DNA from: Molossus alvarezi
Taxonomy: Eukaryota > Chordata > Mammalia > Chiroptera > Molossidae
Direction: 5' to 3'
NCBI GenBank assembly: GCA_037176705.1
Contig: CM073899.1
Location: forward strand, 3,596,001 to 3,660,000
DNA length: 64,000 nt
Shown in pieces: positions 37,561 to 46,787 of this stretch (the stretch's first letter is position 1; each line of letters opens with the position of its first letter). A program made the position numbers and the translations under genes. Below the pieces are notes generated by a model. That model saw only the letters and a list, made by a program, of their open reading frames with translations, was not told the DNA's origin and made no database searches.

Positions 37561-38254
37561 AACTTTTATGTTGCTATAAAAGATTAAAGATTTTATTCAA
37601 TTCCATCAATGAGGTACCACAGAGATGTTACAGCTGATCCAAAAGAGAACCCAAAAAGCAGACCCAAACTTTACAAAAACGGAAAGTGCGACATTCTCTT
37701 TGGGAAAGTTCACCAGAGCCAAATTACTAAGTTTCCCTTTCTGAGATTAACGACTTTGAGTCTCAAACCCCAGAAGCCCGTGAAACCTGACAGTCCAGTG
37801 CCAGACCAGTGGCAGGGCCTCAGAGCCTCAGCAGGAGGTCAGGCCTGTCGCCAGTGTTCTGTGTTCATCACACGTATCCTATTTGATTATAAACACAATC
37901 CACAAGGAAGTCTGGGTAGCCGCACGCTTCTTGCTAAGTAATATAATTCAATAAGGCTCAAAGAGCAGGGAATTAAGTTACCAGCACCAACCTGGCTTCC
38001 AGGAGTGCGACCGAGCTTCTTTGGTAAACTCTGCGTCGGAGAACGTGCCACTAAGCAGCACCAGAGCCTGGCTCTGTCGCCGACCTGGCACTTCTCACAG
38101 GAGTGTCTGCTCCACAACACAGACCAGAACGGCACAGAGTCCACACGGAGCTGCGTCTGCTCCAGTTAACAGTGTGCCCGAGGAGCTGAGTGTCCAGCTG
38201 ATGTCCCCATGCACTCTCTCGACCTCGGGCTTGGAGAAAGCACTGTGACCTCGC

Positions 38255-38410
38255 TGTGTCCTGAAGTCACGGCTATTTATTGAATACTTACCATACGTAT
38301 GCACATATACACAGTGTAATCCCCTCAACAACTCCATTGTGTAGAAATTGGTCGTCATCCTTGTCGTCAGACAGGAAGTGGTGTATCTGAGACCAAGGTC
38401 AGGTGATGTT
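38255..38410 (+). mobile_element. MIR-like relic
   Basis: TTATTGAATACTTACCATAC, TAATCCCCTCAACAACTCCA and a following GTGTAGAAATTGG keep the MIR/L2 order. Confidence 0.45.
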
Positions 38411-38513
38411 AGTGGAACATCTAGACCCCTCCTTGCCCTCCAGTGCATCTCACTGTGCTCACGGCAGACTCAACAAGTTCCAGGGGCCGTGGAGTGTTGA
38501 AAAGAAGTATGGA

Positions 38514-38700
38514 AGCCCCGGCCAGGTGCTCAGCTGGTTAGAGCGTTGTCCCGATACAGCAAGGGTGCGAGTTCAATCCCCGGTCAGGGCACATGTAAAA
38601 ACCAACCAATGAATGCATAAATAAGTGGAACAACAAATCTATGTTTCTATCTCTCTCTTCCTCTCCCTCTCTCTATAAATCAATAAGTAAAAATTTTAAA
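38514..38700 (+). mobile_element. tRNA-derived SINE, third subfamily (first of a serial pair)
   Basis: Head CCCCGGCCAGGTGCTCAGCT, middle AACCAACCAATGAATGCATA and AATAAGTGGAACAACA, tail CTCTATAAATCAATAAG. Flanked by AAAGAAGTATGGA on the left (ending at 38513) and AAAGAAGTGTGGA on the right (38701-38713). Confidence 0.92.
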
Positions 38701-38713
38701 AAAGAAGTGTGGA

Positions 38714-38987
38714 GTCCTGGCCAGTTTGGCTCAGCAGTTAGAGCGTTGGCCTGCAGACCCGAGAGTCCCAGGTTTGGTTCCTGCTAAGGGCACGTATCTC
38801 AGTTGCAGTTTGTCCCTGGCCCCAGTTGGGGTCGTGTGGGTGGCAACCACTCGATGTGTCTCTCTCACATCAATGTTTCTCTCTCTCTCTTCATCTCTCT
38901 CTCCCTCCTGCTCTATCTGAAGATAAATGCAAAAAAAAATAAATGTCCTCGAGTGAGGATAAAAAAATTTTTTAAATAAATAAAAAA
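38714..38987 (+). mobile_element. VES-type SINE (second of a serial pair)
   Basis: Head GTCCTGGCCAGTTTGGCTCA, tail GTCCTCGAGTGAGGAT. Its flanks are AAAGAAGTGTGGA at 38701-38713 and 38988-39000, which is the same target sequence already duplicated by the first SINE. Confidence 0.93.
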
Positions 38988-39199
38988 AAAGAAGTGTGGA
39001 GACTTATCAATATCCTGAACAAATGTGAAGCTTTGTTTGGGTAATGAAATTATAATAAAGAATTGCCGAATCCCAAAGTGTTTGCCTCATGTCAGGCCCA
39101 GTCCTAAATTCTTGACGTGTCATTTAAACCCTACAACAGCAGTTCTCAATCATGGGTCACAACCCCTTTGGGGGTCGAACAGCCCTTTCACAGGGGTCA

Positions 39200-39240
39200 C
39201 CTAAGACCATCGGAAAACACATACTTCCGATGGTCTTAGG
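39200..39240. repeat. Subterminal inverted repeat (hairpin) in the hAT 5' end
   Basis: Two perfect 14-base arms, CCTAAGACCATCGG at 39200-39213 and its reverse complement at 39227-39240, are separated by a 13-base loop. This lies about 60 bp inside the left end of the hAT element. Confidence 0.8.
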
Positions 39241-39436
39241 AACTGAGATACTGCCCCTCTATCCGTCTCCAGGTGGGTCCGCCCACATGCAGATACACCC
39301 ACATAACTGTACACCCTCATACAGTACCCGGCATGATGACATCATCGCACCAACCCCATCACATACACCCAGTACAAATACAGGTGCATGTGACAGGGTT
39401 GGTGCCATAATGCACTGATGTGGACCAGTCACACAT

Positions 39437-39506
39437 GTAGAAAGCAATTACTGTGTAGAAAGCAGCTACTCTGTTAAAAGCAGCTACTGTGTTGAAAGCA
39501 GCAGTA
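39437..39506 (+). repeat. Short 18-bp tandem repeat, about four copies, in the hAT 5' UTR
   Basis: Four units related to GTAGAAAGCAGCTACTGT occur in tandem, starting at 39437, 39455, 39473 and 39491. They lie between the left end of the hAT and its transposase frame. Confidence 0.7.
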
Positions 39507-39760
39507 TTGGAGGTAAAACGACACTTCATGAATTATAATTACTGGGTAAATGTAAAATCATTTTCTGTAAAATCATCAAATTACTGCAAAAAAAAAAAAA
39601 ATATCTACACCATGGGAACTTAATCTGGATGTTGATCAGTTTTTTTATATTCAACAGTGGTTGATGTGAATACTGCCCCCTTGTGATAGTAACAGGTATG
39701 TAAAAAACAACAACAACAACACAGAGAATGGTAAATCAAAGGAAACGTTAATGAACTCTA

Positions 39761-40894
39761 TTGACTAAACTATGCCATGTATCATCTTCTGTATTATTAA
39801 AGCTATTGTTATATATTATTTTCATTAGCAAACCATCCCATTCATTAGCAAATCATCCCATGATCGTATGGAGAAGAACATTAAGAAAATATAGTGAGGA
39901 TTTTTTACAGTATGGTTTTACCTCAATAATTACAGCAGGAATTGAGAAACCACAATGGGTTATTTGTTGTGAAGTTCTATCAGCCGAATCTATGAAGCCC
40001 AACAAACTAAAACAGCATTTTGATAGCAAGCATCTGAGCTTTGCTGGTAAAGAAACCAACTATTTTAGAAGCAAAGCTGATGGACTCAAGAAAGCCAGAC
40101 TTGACACTGGTGGCAAGTACCACAAACAAAACGTAGCGGCCGTTGAAGCTTCATATTTAGTGGTACCCAGAATCGCCAGGGCTATGAAACCTCACACCAC
40201 TGCTGAGGATTTACCGTTGCCAGCGGCCAAAGACATTGTTCAAGTTATGATCAGAGACAAATTTGTTAAGAAATTGAGTGCAATTTCTGTCCGCAGAAGT
40301 GTCATAGATGACATGTCTGCTGATATTCTTGATCAGGTAATCCAGGAAATTAAATCTGCTCCACTTCCAATATTTAGCATCCAGCTTGATGAATCTACAG
40401 ACGTTGCAAACTGTTCACAGTTACTGGTTTATGCGAGGTATATTAATGATGGCAACTTTAAAGATGAGTTTCTTTTTTGCAAACTTCTTGAAACAGCAAC
40501 TACTGCACATAATGTATTTGACACAGTTGGTTCATTTCTGAAAGAGCATAAGATCTCTTGGGAAGAGGTTTGTGGTGTTTGCACAGATGGTGCTTCAGCT
40601 ATGCTAGGATGTCGATCTGAATTTCAACATTTGGTACTAAATGAATCATCAAAAGTCATCAGAACTCACTGTATGATTCATCGGCAAATATTAGCAACGA
40701 AGACGCTGCCACAAGAGTTACACGGAGTAACAAAAAATATCATAAGTTCTGTCAATTTTGTAAAGGTGAGCACTTTAAACAGTCAACTGTTTTCGCAACT
40801 GTGCAATGAGTTGGGTGCACTGAACAATGCTCTGCTATTTCACACTGAAGTGAGAGTGGTTGTCGAGAGGAAAAGTTTTAAAATGTGTTTTTGA
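39761..40894 (+). pseudogene. hAT transposase, N-terminal portion (BED finger and first two catalytic Asp)
   Basis: A 377-codon open frame encodes most of the N-terminal half of a Buster/SPIN-type transposase. A BED zinc finger occupies about residues 45-92, with Cys69 and HFDSKH (His86, His91), but the position expected to hold the first Cys of CxxC is Trp66 (TGG at 39956-39958). The first catalytic Asp is in SIQLDESTD (residue 210), and the second is in VCTDGASAM (residue 276). The Cx2H motif THCMIHRQ is at 302-309. Near 40853 the conserved HTEVRWL reading breaks into HTEVRVVV, consistent with a one-base insertion, and the frame stops at 40894. The upstream ATG is only the first in the open frame; the true start may be nearer the BED domain. 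This is a decayed gene within the transposon, not a host gene. Confidence 0.85.
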
Positions 40895-40921
40895 GCTTTG
40901 TGATGAACTCAAAAATTTTTT

Positions 40922-41162
40922 TTTTATCCTCACGTAGGACATTTTTCCTTTTTTTTTCAGATAGAGTGGGAGGGGGAGAGAGGAAGAGAGAGAGAGAGAA
41001 ATATTGATGAGAAAGGGACACATCGAGTGGCTGCCACCCACACTACCCAACCAGGGCCAGGGACAAACTGCAACTGAGGTACATGCCCTTAGCGGGAACT
41101 GAACCTGGGTCTCTCTGGACCGCAGGCCGACGCTCTAACCGCTGAGCCAAACCGGCCAGGGC
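40922..41162 (-). mobile_element. VES-type SINE inserted in the hAT transposase gene
   Basis: An antisense tRNA-derived SINE of the subfamily with a TCCTC..GAGGA tail (here TCCTCACGTAGGA). It ends at the right with the antisense head GCCAAACCGGCCAGGGC. The flanks TCAAAAATTTTTT and TCCAAACGTTTTTT look like a diverged target duplication. The insertion falls within codons for the conserved DELKNFF segment of the transposase, so it postdates the hAT insertion. Confidence 0.85.
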
Positions 41163-41900
41163 TCCAAACGTTTTTTAATCAGAAAGCAAGACCTCAATTC
41201 GAAGCACTTTTCAGTGAAAAAAGTGAACTGCAGAAAATAGCATACTTGGTTGACATCTTTGCCATCTTGAATGAGTTAAATTTGTCACTGCAAGGATCAA
41301 ATGCAACATACCTAGATTTGTCTGAAAAGATGCGATCATTCCAAATGAAACTTCAGCTTTGGCAAAAAAAAAAAAAAAATGGATGAAAAGAAAATAAAAT
41401 TTACATGTTGCCTACCTTATCTGCTTTCTTTGAGGAACATGACATTGAACCAGACAAAAGGATGACAATGATAATTTCTGTGAAAGAACACTTGCACATG
41501 CTTGCAGACAAAATTTCATCGTACTTTCCACATCTACCTGCTACCCATTTGCACTTGCCAGACACCCATTCACAGTCAAAGTTGAAGATGTTCCTGAGAC
41601 AGCACAAGAGGAGTTCATTGAACTTATTAACAGTGATGCAGCGAGAACTGATTTCTCTACAATGCCAGTTACAAAATTCTAGATCAAGTGTTTGCAATCA
41701 TATCCTGTTCTGTCTGAGACTGTGTTGCGCCTTCTTCTTCCATTTCCAACAACATGTCTTGTGAAACAGGGTTTTCCAGCTTGTTGGTTATCAAATCTAC
41801 ATACAGAAGTAGACTCATTGTGGAAGATGATCTTCGTTGTGCTCTTGCAAAGACTGCCCCGAGAATTTCTGATCTGGTGAGAAAGAAGCAATCTCAACCT
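41163..41900 (+). pseudogene. hAT transposase, C-terminal portion (broken into frames)
   Basis: Beyond the inserted SINE the homology resumes with a stretch reading ARPQFEALFSEKSELQKIAY (from about 41188), then an open frame at 41405-41764 reading LSAFFEEHDIEPDKRMT, then 41692-41880 reading QSYPVLSETVLRLLLPFPTT. The frames alternate. An A-run of about 16 at 41364-41379 disrupts the segment after LQLWQK. Near 41757 the sequence expected to encode the C-terminal catalytic Glu block appears to have lost one base, which shifts the frame. The C-terminal hAT dimerisation region is therefore present but not translatable. I infer the breaks from remembered family sequence, not from an alignment. Confidence 0.75.
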
Positions 41901-42277
41901 TCCCACTGACGTGGGCTTTTTACACATACTGTTGCAAAATGTAGCAATGGAGTTTACTGTTGTTATAGTAAGACTGTTACCCATGCTACACCATGCTTCA
42001 AGACAAGATTTCATTTATTTGTAATTGGAAATAAATATTTCACAATATATAATTATATATTGCTTTTGTGATTAATCACTATTCTTTAATTCTGTTCAAT
42101 TTGTAACAATGAAAATACATCCTGCATATCAGATATTTACATTACGATTCATAACAGTAGCAAAATTACAGTTATGAAGTAGCAACAAAAATAATTTTAT
42201 GGTCGGGGGTCACCACAACATGAGGGGCTGTGTTAAAGGGCCGCCGCGCTGGGAAGGGTGAGAACACTGCCCTACAA

Positions 42278-44125
42278 CGACCAGTTGGGTGGCCGCCATG
42301 ACTCCTGTCTCAGATGAATGTCAAGTACTATTAAGCCACGCGGGGAACTGAAACCTTATTTACCGTGGGCAGAAAGGCGTTTGGAGGACGAATCTAGAAA
42401 TAGGTCAAATTCCCTTCTTTTCTCTGCCCAGCACCAGAACGGAGACCCCACCAGTACCCATTCCTGCAGCACTGGCGGGACTGGGGAACGGGCACAGAAA
42501 CCCTGAGCGAGGTTGAGATGACATGCTGGAGCCCGCTGCCCTGTCCTACCCGTCATTCAGCAAGAGATCATCTTCCAGAGAGCTGCAGCCAGGGACACAG
42601 GAGAAATAAGAAGCTTCCTTTTTGCATAAATGTTTGCTCTCCCGAAGCACTCTGCGTGTATTTAAGCAGCTACAAAATGCAGACTTAGAGCCATGGCTCT
42701 TCCTTGGGACTACCTCACAGCCGGGATGGGACTCTGAGAGCCACCAGCACTTTAAGGGCACCTGAGGTGTGTCTTAAATGATTGTGGATAAGACACGCCC
42801 CAGAGCGCTGGCCCCACGTGGAGCCACACCAGCAGGAAGCGTGGCTAACAGCGGCTGGAGGCCGGGCAGCGTCCAGAAGACAAAGGGGACAGGAGAACCA
42901 GGCTGACCCATGACCCCTCGAGACTGAATTGTTTCCTTCTGGAGAACTCGGACAAAGCACCAGCCTCGTCCACCGCGCTTTCCTGCCTCTGAAAGGGGAG
43001 TGATGGGGCCTCTGTTTCTGGGGGTCCTGGGGATCCACGTGATGAGTGGAAGGACTGAGAGGTGATCTGTGCCTGAGCATCACCAAACAACACTTCCCAT
43101 TTATCTTGCTGCTATGAGGGGTTTTTATCTGAATTTCAAATAATAAGGTTCATCCCTAGAAAATCAAATCAATCAATCAATCAAATCAGATACCCATGAA
43201 TAAATACGGTGAAAATATAAAACCAAGGTGATGTGATGAGAACTACTCTGAGGAGGCCCGGATGTGAGCTTGGACCTGAGTCAGCGTCCTGAGGCCAGTG
43301 CAGAGGCAGGGCCCAGGCAGGACACTGTGGCTGTCATCAGGACTCAAGGTAGCACCCAACAGTGAACTGTGCCTGTCCCCCAGCCTCAGGAAAGTCACTG
43401 CCTGAACTTCTGTCTCATCTTCCTTAATACATCGTTTGGGCTACCGAAGTCATTTGCAAGTCAAACATCTATACTGCTCTCCCATATATATGCTCTTTCG
43501 ACTTTGGATGACATTGCCATGTAGTTATGACATCATCAAGATTGCCCTTGCTAACATGGTGGGCCTTGTCCGATCAGTTGAAGGCCTAGAGAGCCTTCAA
43601 CTGTGAGATTTCCCGGAGAAGAAATTCCCCCTCAAGATGATAGCAGGGAAATGCTGCCTGAGTTTCCAGCCTGCCCACAGCCCTGCACACCTCCCACTCA
43701 AGACTACAACATCCACTCTTGCCTCCTGTTGGTGACTTGGTAGTTGAGCCTGTTTACTACCCTAGACCCTCACAGGAGGTCCCACATTATATGTGTTCAG
43801 TAGCCTGCCATCTAGTGGTGGCAATAGAGAAGTACTCTCTGGGGGACAGTTTTCCTTCCAGAAAAAAACAAAAATAACCCATTTGAGAATATGGCTCTAA
43901 GGTTAATTGTATAATAATAAAGTAATATTTTTCAAAAATTATGAATAGTTTATAAATCACTTTTAAAATAGTGGAATGAATCACAAGCCAGGAGTCAGAA
44001 TATCTTTCTTTTATCCCCCAGTTCTGCCCTTATTGATGTATGATTCTGATATTGCTTTAAAGCAATAAGGCTGTTTTTGATGTTCCTAAGTTTTTCGTCA
44101 TTTCCAAGACATTTTACAATTCTAT
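42278..44125. other. Unique DNA, possible old unidentified repeat at 43440-43800
   Basis: The part reading GAGATTTCCCGGAGAAGAAA and CTGAGTTTCCAGCCTGCCCA has the wording of an old mammalian interspersed repeat that I cannot name. The rest is unremarkable. Confidence 0.35.
43575..43603. repeat. Short perfect hairpin
   Basis: Eleven-base arms CAGTTGAAGGC and GCCTTCAACTG surround a 7-base loop. It sits in a unique-looking stretch at 43440-43800 that may itself be an old unidentified interspersed repeat. Confidence 0.7.
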
Positions 44126-44140
44126 CTGTGTGGCATTTGA

Positions 44141-44278
44141 CTAATTGCCATCCATGTGACCCCTACCAGGGCCAGGAGCGAACTGCAAACGAGGTGCATG
44201 CCCTTGGCCGGAACCAAACCTGGGTCTCATTGGTCCGCGGGCTGACGCTTTAACCGCTGAGCCAAACCAGCCAGGGCT
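44141..44278 (-). mobile_element. SINE head fragment with its own target duplication
   Basis: Antisense head and middle only; box B reads GGAACCAAACCTGGG and the end is CCAAACCAGCCAGGGCT. The flanks CTGTGTGGCATTTGA (44126-44140) and CTGGGTGGCATTTGA (44279-44293) differ at one base. The 3' CT-rich and A-rich tail is absent. Confidence 0.88.
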
Positions 44279-44957
44279 CTGGGTGGCATTTGAAACACTC
44301 CTACATCAAAAAATTTCCAGAAAAAAAGATATTATTTCAAATATTTTTAAAGCTATTTTGTAATAATTTTTAGAGAAATTGGCAAACCAAATAAAATCAT
44401 CACTTTTAAAAACCTTGTATCTTGCACAAATAGAACTAGTTGATTGACATTGTATGGAGGTACTCTTTTCTTTACTAGGAGATAGATATTTCTAGTACTT
44501 GGACATTTCTGGAAATGTAATGAGTAGCCTCAAAAAAAGCTATGAATTCATCCCAATCTCTGCAGCTGTTATGACATATCAAATGACCTCTGAGGTCCCC
44601 TCCTTATTCTAAGATTGTAAATTGTTTTAGTAAAAAAAACCTTTCTAATTACAGATAGTTCTGTGACATTTTTCTAGACTTCTAATAATGTAAAATAATT
44701 CATTTACTACCTATAGTAATTAATTTTTCTTAGTTAATCATACTTTCTCATAGAAATACTGTTCTCAGCATAATAATGCCATTTGTCCTTTCTGCTGGTG
44801 AATTTTCATCCTAGTTCATGCAGCCACCATACAAGCGACCACTGTAGCAAAATAGGTCCTGGGATGTCTGCCATTAAGACTAAAAAAAATTAAAAATGTG
44901 AAATATTTGGAGAGAAGAAGAAAATATTGTAAAGCTAATAAATTTTAAAATACATAT

Positions 44958-45167
44958 GTTGCCCGGCTGGTGTGGCTGAGTGGTTGAGCGTCGACCCATG
45001 CCCATGAGGTCGCCAGTTCGATTCCCGGTCAGGACACATGCCCAGGATGTGAGCCCGATCCCCAGTGGGGGCCATGCAGGAGGCGGCCATCTCTCTCATC
45101 GATGTTTCTATCTCTCTCTCCCTCTCCTTTCCTCTCTAAAATCAATAAAGGAAAAGATAAATAAACC
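44958..45167 (+). mobile_element. VES-type SINE with target duplication
   Basis: Head GCCCGGCTGGTGTGGCTGAG, box B AGTTCGATTCC, tail CTCTCTAAAATCAATAAAGG. Flanks TTTAAAATACATAT (44944-44957) and TTTAAAATGCATAT (45168-45181). Confidence 0.93.
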
Positions 45168-45181
45168 TTTAAAATGCATAT

Positions 45182-46185
45182 AAATTCAAAAAGATATTTC
45201 TTTCAAGTTGAAAATGAATACTTCTATAATAGTGTGGTGTATGAGGTTTGCAACATTTTAAAAAATAATTAATGTTATAAATCAGAATCTCCCAAAGAAT
45301 ACTACTTCTTCAGGTTGCTAGAGGCAGGACGGGCCCACACTGAGGGACCAGTTGGTTGTCTAATTGGTGGTTTGAAAAATGCTGTTTCAAGGTGAAGCAA
45401 AGGGCTTCTTCTCAGAGCCTTGCCGCGGTAACACTCCCTCTGACGCGCCCAGGTGGTGCCGGTGGGGACTGGTCTCCCAGACCTGTCTGTCCACAGGGCT
45501 TTTCACCCCCCACCCCCCACCCCCGTTTCACTGACCGTCTCTCTACATGATCCATCTCTGTGAATAAATATGGTAAATGAAACCAGACTGTGACATAACG
45601 GACGGAAATATTTTTTTCATAGTCATTTGCTGTTCAGGAGGAAAGAAGGGTTTTCTTGCATCAGTGACGAGCTTGGGGAACAGTGGGGCTCCAGAGTCTA
45701 AAGAAATCTCTGAAAGTCAGCAGCTGGAAGCCCCGTTGAAACTGTGACAATTTCCCGAATGGAAGGAAGATGAAGCCACTGCAAGGACATTTGCTGTGAC
45801 ACGCTGACCCCTTGTGGCTGTGCACCAACATGACCCTTGGAGAATAATGGCACATATTTGGGAGCTTGAATATTTTGGAGTTCACACAAACTGTGATTAG
45901 TGTCAGTTCTTCGGATTGCTACTAGGGGCAACCCTATCTCATATATTCCGGTATGCATTGTTCTGGTGAGCAGAAACAAAAAACAATAAAGATAGAACAA
46001 ACTATAAAATATAGAGAAAAGAAATTTTTTTTAAAAAAGAGAAAAGTAATCATCTTGCTCAGGCAATTGTTCATTTCTCTGCAAGTCGGAATATAAAATT
46101 TGGATGAAAGTGTTACTGGAAAGGGGACCGGGCCGAGAGGATCTTCCCCCTGCTGGCCGGTAGGGTGTGGGTTCTTGACTTTGTG
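45182..46185. other. No recognised feature
   Basis: Unique DNA between a SINE and the probable solo LTR. A poly-C/CCACCCC patch is at about 45505-45525. Confidence 0.5.
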
Positions 46186-46787
46186 TAGGAAAAGATTTTG
46201 CAGCACAAGTCCAGGTGATTTCGGGAGTGTGTTTATTAGAGCCAGGACAGTGAAACAAGGAAGGGCCTAGGGTAGGAGAAGCAGCAGGAGAGCGGGGGGG
46301 GGGGGGGGGGGTTGGCTCCCAAGAGAAAGAAGGGGGTTGCAGGTCGAGCTGCCGCTGCCCACTGCTCCCCTGGTTGCAAGCCTCCTGGGTCCCTTAGAGC
46401 TTAGGAGATGCTCACCTGTCGGGAAGAAAAGGGGGAAGGGAGAGGCGGGGATGTGGTCCCAGGCGGGAGAGCATGCTGGTCCTCTGTTTTGGGGGTTTTA
46501 AAGGCTGGGAGTATAAGGGGTGTTGTGGGAGGCTCTCAATAGAGTATTTATCAGCGTTTCCAGCTGTGCCCTTTCAGGGTCCTGGTCCTCACTGATGGGT
46601 CAGTGCCAAGGCAGGGGGTCATAATCACTGCAGCTAATCCTGGCTGCGCCCACCTGGTTTGGCTGCTTTTCTGGGCCTGGAGCTGAAATACAACTGAGGC
46701 CTAGAGGTCATCTCCAGAGTGGGGCCTCTGCATCCACTGTAAACTGCTTGGATGGTTTGTTCAGCTCTGTCTCAGTTTCCCCATTCC
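46186..46787 (-). repeat. Probable solo LTR
   Basis: On the minus strand the block starts TGGAATGGGGAAAC. It has TATA-like elements in CCCTTATACTCCCAGCC and TTTAAAA, an AATAAA polyadenylation signal (TTTATT on + at 46232-46237) about 45 bases before the end, and finishes ..TTTTCCTACA. Promoter, poly(A) signal and TG..CA ends in this order are the plan of a retroviral LTR. I found no clear target duplication and no internal region, so the ends are approximate. An 18-base G run (46294-46311) sits inside it. Confidence 0.6.
46294..46311 (+). repeat. Poly-G run of 18
   Basis: Eighteen consecutive G residues on the + strand lie inside the probable solo LTR. Such runs are length-unstable, and the exact length may be an assembly or sequencing estimate. 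Confidence 0.9.

Larger units (their letters stand above)
39137..42269 (+). mobile_element. Complete autonomous-type hAT DNA transposon (SPIN/OposCharlie-like), inactive
   Basis: The element starts with CAGCAGTTCTCA and ends with TGAGAACACTG, which are imperfect terminal inverted repeats of the CAG(T/C)GGTTCTCAACC type. It is flanked on both sides by the identical 8-bp target duplication CCCTACAA (39129-39136 and 42270-42277), the hAT hallmark. The inner ends carry GGGTCGAAC, CAGGGGTCACC and, on the right, AATTTTATGGTCGGGGGTCACC, which I recognise from the SPIN/OC group of vertebrate hAT elements. The interior carries a hAT transposase gene on the + strand. A SINE sits inside the coding region (40922-41162) and there are at least two apparent frameshifts, so this copy cannot move itself. 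The total length is 3133 bp including the roughly 240-bp SINE. Confidence 0.9.
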
